Shown piece after piece: positions 32,230 through 39,757 of a DNA stretch of 51,644 nucleotides; position 1 is the stretch's first letter; every line of letters begins with the position of its first letter. Origin of the DNA: CAKSEI01 sp964403505 (GTDB lineage: Bacteria > Bacillota > Clostridia > Oscillospirales > CAG-272); assembly GCA_964403505.1 (NCBI GenBank), contig CAYOFP010000015.1, positions 1 through 51,644 of the forward strand, read 5' to 3'. The notes beneath the pieces were generated by a model. That model saw only the letters and a program-made list of their open reading frames with translations, did not search any database and was not told where the DNA came from. The translations under genes and the position numbers were made by a program.

Positions 32230-33135
32230 ATGGAAAAATTATTGTCTGTTATCATACCGTCATATAATGAGGAAGCAATGATCACCCGCACCACATCGAC
32301 GATCGCCGATATCTTAACGAAAGAGGAGATACCGTACGAGATACTGTTCGTAGACGATGGGTCATGCGATGCAACATGGGAGAATATCTGCCGTGAAAAC
32401 GAGAAAAAACCCTCGATTCGGGGCATATCTTTTTCACGCAATTTCGGAAAAGACCCTGCCATTTTCGCAGGTCTCGCAAACGCAAAAGGGGCGTGTGCGG
32501 TAGTGATAGACTGTGACCTCCAGCATCCGCCCGAAAAAATCGTCGGGATGTACCGCCTCTGGGAAAAGGGATACGAGATCGTCGAGGGCGTCAAGACGAG
32601 CCGGGGCAAAGAATCCGCATGTCACGCACTGTGCGCAAAGCTGTTTTATGCGCTGATTCGGCGTACCGCCGGTATAGATATGAATATTGCATCCGATTTC
32701 AAATTGCTCGACCGCAAGGTGATCGATGCGCTCTGTGAATTTACCGAGCAGGATGCGTTTTTCCGTGCTCTCTCATCGTGGATCGGATTCAAAAAAACGC
32801 AGATTCCCTTTGAGGTCAAGGAACGCGCCGAGGGAAAGACGAAATGGTCTGTCCGCACGCTCACAAAATACGCCATAAGAAATTTAACCTCGTTTTCGGG
32901 CGCTCCCATGCGCATATCGGGGATACTCGGCGGTTTATTCCTGCTGCTTGCCGTAATCGGATGTATCTGTGCGACAGCCGGCGAGTGTAATATAACACCA
33001 TTCTTCCTCGCCGCCATCCTCATCGCCCTCGCATGTACGATGATGAGCATATCCGTGCTCGGATATTATGTGTACAAGCTCTATCGGCAGTCGATCAACC
33101 GTCCGCGCTATATCATCTCAAAACGATGCGAATAA
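32230..33135 (+). CDS. GtrB/DPM1-like family 2 glycosyltransferase
   Basis: A 301-residue enzyme. The GT-A domain (about 1-215) starts LLSVIIPSYNEEAMI with FVDDGSCD, and VVIDCDLQHPPE holds the DxD metal site; KFKLLDRKVIDAL and RAEGKTKWSV-like segments are typical of polyprenyl-phosphate sugar transferases. Two C-terminal membrane helices (about 232-252 and 257-282) anchor it. It probably moves a sugar from UDP/GDP-sugar to undecaprenyl phosphate for wall or protein glycosylation. Alone in its transcription unit, with a leaderless promoter and its own terminator. Confidence 0.92.
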   Translation: MEKLLSVIIPSYNEEAMITRTTSTIADILTKEEIPYEILFVDDGSCDATWENICRENEKKPSIRGISFSRNFGKDPAIFAGLANAKGACAVVIDCDLQHPPEKIVGMYRLWEKGYEIVEGVKTSRGKESACHALCAKLFYALIRRTAGIDMNIASDFKLLDRKVIDALCEFTEQDAFFRALSSWIGFKKTQIPFEVKERAEGKTKWSVRTLTKYAIRNLTSFSGAPMRISGILGGLFLLLAVIGCICATAGECNITPFFLAAILIALACTMMSISVLGYYVYKLYRQSINRPRYIISKRCE

Positions 33136-33142
33136 TATAAAA

Positions 33143-33178
33143 AGTGAGCAGGACATCATGTCCTGCTCATATCTTTTT
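33143..33178. terminator. Terminator after the GT2 gene
   Basis: GAGCAGGACA (33146-33155) / TGTCCTGCTC (33159-33168), loop TCA, then ATATCTTTTTTA on the plus strand. The stop codon of the convergent SLOG pseudogene (33167-33169) falls inside this hairpin. Confidence 0.82.
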
Positions 33179-33816
33179 TATTTTAACGGGTTTTCCGTAT
33201 TCTTGGGCGTAATCGATCATTAAACTTGTCCCACGGCTTTCGCCGTCCCAAAAACAGATCACATAATCGCCCACCTCCGCCATTTGTCTGTTTCGTATCG
33301 GACCTGCGCTCCTGCCGTATTTTTTCCAATCGGCAGGGTATTTTTCTATTTTGAACCTGTTTTCTTTTGCATAAGCTGAAGAGAGTCGAACACCGTCGGT
33401 TCTCGCAGACAGATTTGCACGTGCAATGCGTTAAAGTCCTTGGCAATATTGTATATTTCCTGCGTACTTTGCCTTTTGCAAGCACAAATCTGACTGTGAG
33501 AACTGCTTCGCATCTGTGGGTGCGGTGGGCGAGTGCGATTTTGCTCTGGGTGATTGCAGACATATATTATATGTCAAAATCACTCGGTGCGTAAGCGTGC
33601 CACCGCTCCCACAGACGGCGGTGTTCGACTCTCTTCAGCTTAACGCTCTCCGAGCGCATCCGCACCGCTCGCACACCCCGAGACGACAATGATATTATTT
33701 TCTTTGCGTATATCAGCGATACACAGATCAATATACTGCTTTGCCTCGTCATAATCATCATAATCCCTGCACCCGGCAATTACGACCCGTTTCGTGGGTA
33801 ATTTTTTCTTAAACAT
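33167..33816 (-). pseudogene. SLOG/DUF2493 (YspA-like) gene split by a MITE
   Basis: The 5' part (33816-33643) encodes MFKKKLPTKRVVIAGCRDY... to SGCASGADALGER; the 3' part (33373-33167) encodes YAKENRFKIEKYPADWKKYG...RNRQMAEVGDYVICFWDGES to the end. Joined across one TA they give an uninterrupted 126-residue protein of the DUF2493/SLOG family, Rossmann-like domains thought to bind nucleotides. The 267-bp MITE between them adds a TAA stop right at its border. SD GAGGAC precedes the ATG. A truncated 58-residue product is possible. The leader contains a structured RNA and a terminator (33831-33981). Confidence 0.92.
33374..33640. mobile_element. 267-bp MITE with 22-bp perfect terminal inverted repeats
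   Basis: Ends 33374-33395 and 33619-33640 are perfect inverted repeats (outermost bases AGCTGAAGAGAGTCG). The target duplication is TA (33372-33373 and 33641-33642), as for IS630/Tc1-mariner elements. Inside, 33399-33420 pairs with 33482-33504 and the region around 33513-33530 pairs with about 33600-33616, so the single strand folds into two large hairpins. It has no transposase and must depend on one in trans. Confidence 0.9.
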
Positions 33817-33830
33817 GATATAGTCCTCAA

Positions 33831-33862
33831 TAAAAAAGTGCGCCAAACCGAAGTCAGCGCAC
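33831..33862 (-). terminator. Intrinsic terminator in the SLOG gene leader
   Basis: Minus strand: GTGCGC (33862-33857), a loop including TTCG, GCGCAC (33843-33838), then TTTTTTA. The SD GAGGAC of the SLOG gene begins within a few bases of the T-run, as in attenuator or riboswitch expression platforms. Confidence 0.82.
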
Positions 33863-33863
33863 C

Positions 33864-33981
33864 GAAAAAGCGTTTGTCCTCGATCGTTGCTACACGAATC
33901 ACCCAACACGGAAATGAGAGGAAAACACCTTTTACCAAGGTTATTTTTCCCCGTGTTGAGTTATATTAAATTCGTGTAGCA
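33864..33981 (-). ncRNA. Candidate structured leader RNA of the SLOG gene
   Basis: The expected transcript starts at about 33980, exactly at the base of an 11-bp perfect stem (GCTACACGAAT, 33980-33970, with 33899-33889). An asymmetric internal loop follows, then an 8-bp stem (CAACACGG, 33958-33951, with 33911-33904), then inner pairings GGAAAA/TTTTCC and ACCTT/AAGGT closing a GGTAA-type loop. With the terminator it forms an RNA of about 150 nt. I do not recognise the class; it lacks the conserved cores of the common riboswitches I know. Confidence 0.6.
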
Positions 33982-33986
33982 CATTT

Positions 33987-34015
33987 ATTCTACCACAACA
34001 TACAGAATTATGCAA
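33987..34015 (-). promoter_or_regulatory. Promoter of the SLOG leader RNA
   Basis: Minus strand: TTGCAT (34015-34010), 17-nt spacer, TAGAAT (33992-33987). Confidence 0.75.
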
Positions 34016-34021
34016 CAAAAA

Positions 34022-34058
34022 ACAAGGCCTGAGGTCTAAAAACCTCAAGCCTTGAATA
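34022..34058 (-). terminator. Terminator of the scaffold/GGGtGRT operon
   Basis: CAAGGCCTGAGGT / ACCTCAAGCCTTG (34023-34035 and 34042-34054, one G-U pair), followed on the minus strand by TTTTTTG. Confidence 0.87.
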
Positions 34059-34068
34059 TTCAAAAGCT

Positions 34069-35067
34069 TTATTTGCTTGCCTCTTCGACAGCAACAGCTA
34101 CTGCAACGGTTGCGCCTACCATCGGGTTGTTACCCATACCGATAAGTCCCATCATCTCAACGTGAGCGGGAACAGAGGACGATCCTGCGAACTGTGCGTC
34201 CGAGTGCATACGGCCCATTGTATCCGTCATGCCGTAGCTGGACGGACCTGCAGCCATATTGTCGGGGTGAAGCGTACGACCTGTGCCGCCGCCCGATGCA
34301 ACGGAGAAGTACTGAACGCCGTTCTCATTGCACCACTTCTTATATGTACCTGCGACAGGATGCTGGAATCTTGTCGGGTTCGTGGAGTTACCCGTGATAG
34401 AAACGCTGACGTGCTCCATTTTCATGATCGCAACGCCCTCGGGAACGTTGTCTGCGCCGTAGCACTTAACGTTCGCTCTCGGACCTTTCGAGTAAGGAGT
34501 CTCGGAGATGACCTTGACCTCCTCAGTATACGGATCAAACTCAGTCTTTACATAGGTAAAGCCGTTGATTCTCGAGATAATGAATGCTGCATCCTTGCCG
34601 AGACCGTTCAGGATAACACGCAGAGGCTGCTTTCTTACCTTGTTCGCATTCAGAGCGATCTTGATTGCGCCCTCTGCAGCTGCAAAGGACTCGTGTCCTG
34701 CGAGGAAGCAGAAGCAGTCCGTCTCCTCGGAGAGGAGCATCTTGCCGAGGTTGCCGTGGCCGAGACCGACCTTACGGTTCTCAGCGACAGAGCCGGGGAT
34801 GCAGAAGGACTGAAGTCCGATGCCGATAGCAGCAGCGGCGTCAGCAGCCTTTGTGCAGCCCATTTTGAGTGCAATAGCCGCACCGACAGTGTATGCCCAG
34901 ACAGCGTTTTCAAAGCAGATGGGCTGTGTGGAACGGACGATCTGATCACAGTCGATTCCTTTTGCAAGTGTGATTTCCTTGCATTCTTCTATGGAAGAGA
35001 TACCGTACTCTTTGAGAACGGCGTTTATCTTTTCAACTCTTCTTTCGTAACCTTCAAATAATGCCAT
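34069..35067 (-). CDS. GGGtGRT protein
   Basis: A 332-residue protein carrying the name-giving motif GGGTGRTLHPDN (about 260-271) and many Gly/Ala-rich segments (GAAIALKMGCTKAADAAAAIGIGLQ; GLIGMGNNPMVGATVAVAVAVEEA). This family is found in anaerobes almost always directly after a NifU-like iron-sulfur scaffold gene, as here (17 nt gap). Function is not known; a role in Fe-S or metallocofactor handling is inferred only from the pairing. SD AGGAGG. Ends at a strong terminator. Confidence 0.92.
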   Translation of the reverse strand: MALFEGYERRVEKINAVLKEYGISSIEECKEITLAKGIDCDQIVRSTQPICFENAVWAYTVGAAIALKMGCTKAADAAAAIGIGLQSFCIPGSVAENRKVGLGHGNLGKMLLSEETDCFCFLAGHESFAAAEGAIKIALNANKVRKQPLRVILNGLGKDAAFIISRINGFTYVKTEFDPYTEEVKVISETPYSKGPRANVKCYGADNVPEGVAIMKMEHVSVSITGNSTNPTRFQHPVAGTYKKWCNENGVQYFSVASGGGTGRTLHPDNMAAGPSSYGMTDTMGRMHSDAQFAGSSSVPAHVEMMGLIGMGNNPMVGATVAVAVAVEEASK

Positions 35068-35084
35068 TTTATCGGTACCTCCTC

Positions 35085-35777
35085 TTATTCCTGTCTCGGG
35101 TCAATATACTTGACGCCTTCGTCAAAGCGGCCGTATGAACCCTTGGATTTTTCATATGCTTCGTTCGGCTCCATACCGCCCTTGATAAAGTCAGTCATTT
35201 TGCCGAGAGAAACGAATTCGTAACCGATAACCTGATCGTTTTCATCGAGAGCCATTCTCGTGCAGTATCCCTCTGTCATTTCGAGGTAACGAACGCCCTT
35301 TGCCTTTGTGCCGTACATCGTACCGACCATGCTTCTCGAACCCTTACCGAGATCCTCCATGCCCGCACCGATGACGAGACCTCCCTCAGAGAATGCGGAC
35401 TGCGAACGTCCGTAAACGATCTGCAGGAAAAGCTCTCTCATAGCGGTGTTGATCGCATCGCATACGAGGTCAGTATTCAGCGCCTCGAGCAGGGTCTTAC
35501 CGGGGAGTATCTCCGCTGCCATAGCTGCAGAGTGGGTCATGCCCGAGCAACCGATGGTCTCGACGAGAGCCTCTTCGATAATACCGTCCTTAACATTCAG
35601 CGAGAGCTTGCATGCACCCTGCTGAGGAGCGCACCAGCCCACACCGTGTGTGTATGCGGAAATATCCTTGATTTCCTTCGCCTGTATCCATTTTCCCTCT
35701 TCGGGAATAGGAGCCGGTCCGTGGTCGGGGCCTTTAGCGACGACGCACATACCTTCAACTTCTTTTGAATAATTCAT
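35085..35777 (-). CDS. NifU-like iron-sulfur cluster scaffold protein
   Basis: A 230-residue protein related to the IscU/NifU N-terminal domain: VGWCAPQQGACKLSLNVKDGIIEEALVETIGCSGMTHSAAMAAEILPGKTLLEAL. Cys residues in VGWC, GAC and GCSG are the likely cluster ligands. The C-terminal extension (MEDLGKGSRSMVGTMYGTKAKGVRYLEMTEGYCTRMALDEND) is specific to this partner of GGGtGRT proteins. Promoter TTGATT-N17-TATAAT at 35809-35837 and SD AAGGAG. First gene of a two-gene operon. Confidence 0.9.
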   Translation of the reverse strand: MNYSKEVEGMCVVAKGPDHGPAPIPEEGKWIQAKEIKDISAYTHGVGWCAPQQGACKLSLNVKDGIIEEALVETIGCSGMTHSAAMAAEILPGKTLLEALNTDLVCDAINTAMRELFLQIVYGRSQSAFSEGGLVIGAGMEDLGKGSRSMVGTMYGTKAKGVRYLEMTEGYCTRMALDENDQVIGYEFVSLGKMTDFIKGGMEPNEAYEKSKGSYGRFDEGVKYIDPRQE

Positions 35778-35808
35778 GTTAGTACTCCTTAGAAATATTT
35801 TCTATAAA

Positions 35809-35837
35809 ATTATACTACACTATTTTGAATAAATCAA
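35809..35837 (-). promoter_or_regulatory. Promoter of the scaffold/GGGtGRT operon
   Basis: Minus strand: TTGATT (35837-35832), 17-nt spacer, TATAAT (35814-35809). Confidence 0.82.
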
Positions 35838-35862
35838 TAACATGCGACAAAAAACGGGTAAA

Positions 35863-38013
35863 TTACCTGATTGTCATATAGATTCGGCGTGTAACGATGT
35901 CGGTATCATCGATTTTGACACGCAGTCTGTCGCCGAGCTTGTATACCTTACGGTTGCTCGTGAGGGTCATCGAGCGCTCATTGAAGGTGAAATAACCGTC
36001 AAGCGTATTGATCGGTATCAGACCCTCGCATGAGTTTTCGAGCTCGATAAACAGTCCGAATCCCGTGACCGAACTGACCCTGCCCTCGTATATCTCACCA
36101 ATCCGTTTGCTCATATAGACGCATTTATACAGATCCTCGATATCTCTTTCCGCCATCATGGCTCTGCGCTCGTTTTCGCTCGAGGCAGCAGCCGCACGTG
36201 CGGCAAACGCCGACAGGCGCTCCGCTCTCAGCGAGTCCATTTCGCCACGAAGCACGGTTTTAATGATCCTGTGTGTCGCAAGGTCGGGGTATCTTCGGAT
36301 CGGCGAGGTGAAATGACAGTATTTTTCGATCGCCAGACCGAAATGGGGCGAGCAGCTCTCGCTGTACCTCGCCTTCATCATCGAGCGGAGCATAACCGCC
36401 GAGAGTATATCGCCCATGCCCTTTTTATTTGCCTCGTCCATGAGAGTCTGCAGGGACTTCGGATGAATATTCTTCGCCGAAAGCGAGGTGATATCAAGCC
36501 CGATATTATATGCAAACACACGCAAGGTGCGCAGTTTCTCCTCGGTCGGCTCTTCGTGAATACGGTAAACGCAGGGCATATTCAAATAGTAGAGCCATGT
36601 TGCGACCGCCTCATTTGCACAGAGCATGAACTGCTCTATCATGCGTTCGCTCTCCCCACGCTCACGGCGGACGATGTCCACGGGGTTTTTATTTTCGTCT
36701 ATGATGATCCTGCTCTCGCTCGTTTCCAGCTCGACAGCCCCACGCCGTTTGGAATTTTCCGCAAGGATACGGTACAGCTTTATCATATTCGGGAAAACAT
36801 CCGGAAAAAGGCAGGAATACTTTTGATAATGCGCACTCGCTCTGCCTTTTTCGAGTATGTCATTCAGCTCGGAGTAAACGCCGCGCACGGTAGAGTTGAT
36901 GATGCTCTCCTTGATTTCGGTATCCAATATCCTGCCCTCGGGCGACAAAGTGATAAAAGCGGAGAGCGCATATCTGTCTACTCCTCCGTTCAGTGAGCAT
37001 ATGCCGTTTGAGAGAGATTTCGGCAGCATGGCGACCACCTGATCTGCAAAATACACGCTCGTTCCTCTCGATATCGCCTCTTTATCGAGGGCACTGCCCT
37101 CTCTTACGTATTCCGATACATCGGCGATATGCACGCCGAGCAGATAGTTGCCGTCGGGCTTTACCTTCAGCGATATCGCATCGTCAAGGTCCTTCGCATC
37201 CTCGGAATCGACCGTAAAGATGATCTCATTCCGCAGATCCAGCCTGTCCCCTGCGACGACACCCTCACCGGATCGCTCATCCGCCTCGGCGAGCGCCGCA
37301 CGGTCATAAAAGGTCTTTATGCCGTGGGTATGCAGGATCGCCTCATAGTTTGCCTCAGTAGATTCGGTATCTCCGAAGACCTGCGTGACGGTGCCGAGGG
37401 CATCATGCTTTTCATCGGGATATTCGGTTATCTTTGCGACTACCTTGTACCCCGGCAACGCCCCCGTCTGCTTACAGTTATCTACATATACGAGGAAGCC
37501 AAGCCGTTTATTATCCGGCTCGACCGCATATCGCTCCCTCGATGCGCCGCGCTCTCTGATCGCGCAGACCGTGCCCGTGACACATTCTATGCTGCGGGAT
37601 ATAATCTTTATCACCTTGCCGTCGCATTTGCCGTCGTCGTGTGCGGATATCACGGTGCACGCCACGGTATCGCCGTGGACAGCGCCCATAGAGTCGGCAA
37701 ACGGGATAAAAATATCCTTTTTCACCCGTCCCGCATATTCGGGCGCAGGGCGCACAAAGCCAAAGCCACGGGTCGATGCCATAAACTCACCGAGAATGAT
37801 GTCTGATTTTTCTATTGCGGTGATCTTGCCTTTTTTCGTGAAGACGAGCTTATTCTCATTTATCAGCACCTGTACTGCGGCGTCAAAGTTCCCTTCGCCG
37901 AGTTCCTCTGCTCCGCTTAAGATAAATTCCATATCCTGCGGCGTAAGCGGAATATAGGAGTCGTCATGCACAAGCTCAAGTATTTTATCGTATATTTTAT
38001 CATGTAGTTCCAT
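35863..38013 (-). CDS. rnr: Ribonuclease R
   Basis: About 716 residues. A 3'-5' processive exoribonuclease able to degrade structured RNA and, with tmRNA, faulty messages. An N-terminal winged-helix/cold-shock part (GEFMASTRGFGFVRP), the RNB catalytic domain with the metal Asp cluster in FTVDSEDAKDLDDAIS and HIADVSEYVREGSALD, and a C-terminal S1 domain (GEIYEGRVSSVTGFGLFIELE) are present. Start ATG 38013 (MELHDKIYDK) with SD AAAGGA; an upstream frame to 38067 would run through the secG terminator. rnr next to secG is a common Bacillota arrangement, often with smpB. Confidence 0.95.
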   Translation of the reverse strand: MELHDKIYDKILELVHDDSYIPLTPQDMEFILSGAEELGEGNFDAAVQVLINENKLVFTKKGKITAIEKSDIILGEFMASTRGFGFVRPAPEYAGRVKKDIFIPFADSMGAVHGDTVACTVISAHDDGKCDGKVIKIISRSIECVTGTVCAIRERGASRERYAVEPDNKRLGFLVYVDNCKQTGALPGYKVVAKITEYPDEKHDALGTVTQVFGDTESTEANYEAILHTHGIKTFYDRAALAEADERSGEGVVAGDRLDLRNEIIFTVDSEDAKDLDDAISLKVKPDGNYLLGVHIADVSEYVREGSALDKEAISRGTSVYFADQVVAMLPKSLSNGICSLNGGVDRYALSAFITLSPEGRILDTEIKESIINSTVRGVYSELNDILEKGRASAHYQKYSCLFPDVFPNMIKLYRILAENSKRRGAVELETSESRIIIDENKNPVDIVRRERGESERMIEQFMLCANEAVATWLYYLNMPCVYRIHEEPTEEKLRTLRVFAYNIGLDITSLSAKNIHPKSLQTLMDEANKKGMGDILSAVMLRSMMKARYSESCSPHFGLAIEKYCHFTSPIRRYPDLATHRIIKTVLRGEMDSLRAERLSAFAARAAAASSENERRAMMAERDIEDLYKCVYMSKRIGEIYEGRVSSVTGFGLFIELENSCEGLIPINTLDGYFTFNERSMTLTSNRKVYKLGDRLRVKIDDTDIVTRRIYMTIR

Positions 38014-38035
38014 CACTATTTCCTTTGTATAAAAA

Positions 38036-38065
38036 ATAAATCCGCCTTGATCAAGGCGGATTTTC
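38036..38065 (-). terminator. secG terminator / secG-rnr intergenic hairpin
   Basis: AAATCCGCCTTGA / TCAAGGCGGATTT (38038-38063), a 26-bp perfect palindrome followed on the minus strand by ATTTTTTATAC. The RNase R gene starts about 25 nt downstream, so partial read-through probably feeds rnr. Confidence 0.82.
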
Positions 38066-38076
38066 ATGTTCTCATG

Positions 38077-38466
38077 TCAGTTGTTCTCGTCCTCGCCCGA
38101 CTCACTCGCAGAATCGTTCTCAGACTCACTCTCACTCTCGGATTCGCTTTCTGATTCGCTCTCGGATTCGCTGTCAGACACACTCTCAGATGCATTGTCT
38201 ATCGGGGTAACAACTCCATCGTCCTTTGATGTTGTAGGCTGAATCATGTACATTACGATCACAAGTGCGCAGAAACAAACAGCTACAATGCTCGTCACTT
38301 TTGAGAGAATATTGTCAAGCGTCTGCCCCTTAGTCTTACCGAAGAATGTCTCGGCACCGCCGGATATCGTACCCGACAGACCGTAGCTCTTTCCATGCTG
38401 CAAAAGAACTGCAACAACGAGGAATACTGCCGCGACCAGTAGTATAATACCAAATACGAGTTCCAT
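38077..38466 (-). CDS. secG: SecG preprotein translocase subunit with Ser-Glu tail
   Basis: A 129-residue inner part of the SecYEG channel. Two helices (about 2-22 and 53-75) flank the conserved cytosolic loop LLQHGKSYGLSGTISGGAETFFGKTKGQTLDNIL. Usual SecG is 75-80 residues; here a tail of about 45 residues (about 85-129) is nearly pure Ser/Glu/Asp. The tail is in frame, uses mixed Ser and Glu codons and ends normally. SD AGGAGG. Transcribed with the upstream tRNA from 38701-38729. Confidence 0.92.
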   Translation of the reverse strand: MELVFGIILLVAAVFLVVAVLLQHGKSYGLSGTISGGAETFFGKTKGQTLDNILSKVTSIVAVCFCALVIVMYMIQPTTSKDDGVVTPIDNASESVSDSESESESESESESESESENDSASESGEDENN

Positions 38467-38543
38467 ATAAATCCTCCTGTTACGCCGTCACGGCGTATCA
38501 AAAACTCAAATAATCTGTCTGCTATGCAGGGTTGTATCCTGCC

Positions 38544-38569
38544 CAGAATATCTGATATCAGATATTCTG
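38544..38569. repeat. 26-bp perfect palindrome between tRNA and secG
   Basis: Arms CAGAATATCTGAT / ATCAGATATTCTG without spacer. On either side are two more small hairpins: 38526-38542 (GCAGG/CCTGC) and 38482-38498 (ACGCCG/CGGCGT). No T-run follows on the minus strand, so processing or a protein site is likelier than termination. Confidence 0.6.
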
Positions 38570-38582
38570 ATGCGGGATAAAA

Positions 38583-38659
38583 TGGTGGGCCATCAGGGAC
38601 TCGAACCCCGGACCGACCGGTTATGAGCCGGTAGCTCTAACCAACTGAGCTAATGGCCC
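38583..38659 (-). tRNA. tRNA with CAT anticodon (Ile2 or Met)
   Basis: Minus strand GGGCCATTAGCTCAG..., anticodon loop CTCATAA, variable and T arms regular, encoded CCA. The TTAGCTCAGTTGG and CGGCTCATAACCG pattern resembles Bacillus tRNA-Ile2 (lysidine-modified CAU) more than elongator Met; initiator is excluded because the acceptor first pair is matched. Confidence 0.9.
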
Positions 38660-38700
38660 GTACATATGAATCGCAGACAGTTGCATAATCTGACTTATAG

Positions 38701-38729
38701 ATTATAGCACAACAATATTATTTTGTCAA
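38701..38729 (-). promoter_or_regulatory. Promoter of the tRNA(CAT)-secG unit
   Basis: Minus strand: TTGACA (38729-38724), 17-nt spacer, TATAAT (38706-38701). The only clear promoter upstream of secG. Confidence 0.85.
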
Positions 38730-38751
38730 CAAAAAAATTCTATTTTTTGGA

Positions 38752-38812
38752 CTTAAGCATAGGAGAATAATCCGAACCCGATTTTTACGGACGGATTTCC
38801 GCCTCTGCTTAG
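38752..38812 (-). terminator. Long imperfect hairpin after the HD phosphohydrolase gene
   Basis: TAAGCA...AGG and CCT..TGCTTA form the outer stem and AATCCG / CGGATT an inner one. It is followed on the minus strand by A-runs and T-runs. Probably a terminator; the 38660-38839 gap holds nothing else beyond the tRNA promoter. Confidence 0.4.
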
Positions 38813-38839
38813 GCAAAAACGGCATAAAAACACGCGCTG

Positions 38840-39424
38840 TCAGCCCTGCATTTCGTCTAAAGTCATGTCAAACGACGGCAAGACCTCTTTCATAAAGTAG
38901 TCAAGCTCGGGGCAGGACATGGCGCTGAGGCTCTTCTCTGTTGCGGCGCGCGCATTTGCAAATTCACGGTTTCCGCTGTTTTCTTCCTCAATGCATTTGA
39001 TGAGGGCGGAGAGCTTGTCGGCGCATTTCACGATATGCTTCAGCTCCTTATCCCTCTCCTCGAAATCAAGGATTGCCTCGTATTCTCCCCGTAACTCTTC
39101 AGGCAGCTTTGAGAGCAGGGTATTCACCGCCTGCCGCTCGACCTTCCGATAGCTTTCCTTCGTCGTGTCGCTGTAATACTTTACGGGCGTAGGCAGATCC
39201 CCCGTAAATACCTCGGGCAGATCGTGGAATATCGCACACGTCACGGCATACCCCGTATCATAGTTTTTATTAAAATAGGTATTCCCTATCGTGCAAAGTG
39301 CATGAGTAAGTATCGCCACGTCCGTCACGTGCTCGGAAAGAGACTCATCCGACACATTTCTCATGAGACCCCAGCGCTTTATATACTTTTGTCTGAATGC
39401 AAGTGCATAAAAACTATTGCTCAT
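38840..39424 (-). CDS. YfbR-like HD-domain 5'-nucleotidase
   Basis: About 194 residues. HD-superfamily phosphohydrolase with RWGLMRNVSDESLSEHVTDVAI (metal His), CAIFHDLPEVFTGD (the HD pair) and the later KCADKLSALI Asp, the arrangement of YfbR, which removes phosphate from deoxynucleoside monophosphates. Start ATG 39424 (MSNSFYALAFRQKYIKRW) with SD GGAGG; a longer frame to 39523 would cross the promoter TTTACT-N17-TACAAT at 39444-39472. Monocistronic. Confidence 0.9.
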   Translation of the reverse strand: MSNSFYALAFRQKYIKRWGLMRNVSDESLSEHVTDVAILTHALCTIGNTYFNKNYDTGYAVTCAIFHDLPEVFTGDLPTPVKYYSDTTKESYRKVERQAVNTLLSKLPEELRGEYEAILDFEERDKELKHIVKCADKLSALIKCIEEENSGNREFANARAATEKSLSAMSCPELDYFMKEVLPSFDMTLDEMQG

Positions 39425-39443
39425 TTCCGCCTCCGGTTCAGAT

Positions 39444-39472
39444 ATTGTACCACAAACGTTTGAAAAAGTAAA
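39444..39472 (-). promoter_or_regulatory. Promoter of the HD phosphohydrolase gene
   Basis: Minus strand: TTTACT (39472-39467), 17-nt spacer, TACAAT (39449-39444). Confidence 0.7.
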
Positions 39473-39550
39473 GATTTTAAACAAAATACCTTGTAAAAGG
39501 TACTGTGAATATGCTAAAATCATATCATAATAAATGAAAGGAATAAAGAA

Positions 39551-39757
39551 ATGAAGAGATTATACAAATCGAAAACCAATAAAAAGATGTGCGGAGTCTG
39601 CGGAGGCATCGCAGAGTACATGAACGCAGACCCGACCCTTATCCGTGTCGCATATCTTTTGTTATCCTTTTGCACGGCGTCTTTTCCCGGGTTACTCGTC
39701 TATATCATCCTCGCCATCGTCATGCCGGAGGAACCCGACTACGAAGACAAAACATAA
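39551..39757 (+). CDS. PspC-domain small membrane protein
   Basis: A 68-residue protein with the PspC signature KRLYKSKTNKKMCGVCGGIAEYMNADPTLIRVAYLLLSF and one hydrophobic helix (about 33-57). PspC proteins belong to the phage-shock envelope-stress response, but no pspA or liaFSR genes are in the window. SD AAAGGA. A plausible promoter is TTGTAA-N18-TAAAAT about 40 nt upstream. Monocistronic, ending at a bidirectional hairpin. Confidence 0.93.
   Translation: MKRLYKSKTNKKMCGVCGGIAEYMNADPTLIRVAYLLLSFCTASFPGLLVYIILAIVMPEEPDYEDKT

Noticed and set aside
33183..33563. 126-codon minus-strand open frame
   Set aside because: It runs from inside the MITE into the SLOG gene in the wrong frame; the true SLOG frame is the one restored by removing the MITE.
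33167..33816. SLOG gene as part of an antiphage defence system
   Set aside because: No effector, nuclease, TIR or cyclase gene is adjacent; neighbours are a glycosyltransferase and Fe-S genes, so defence would be speculation.
33864..33981. 6S RNA or SRP RNA identity for the structured leader
   Set aside because: It is shorter than 6S RNA, lacks the SRP GGAAG-type apical loop, and is followed by a terminator directly before an SD; not excluded without a covariance search.
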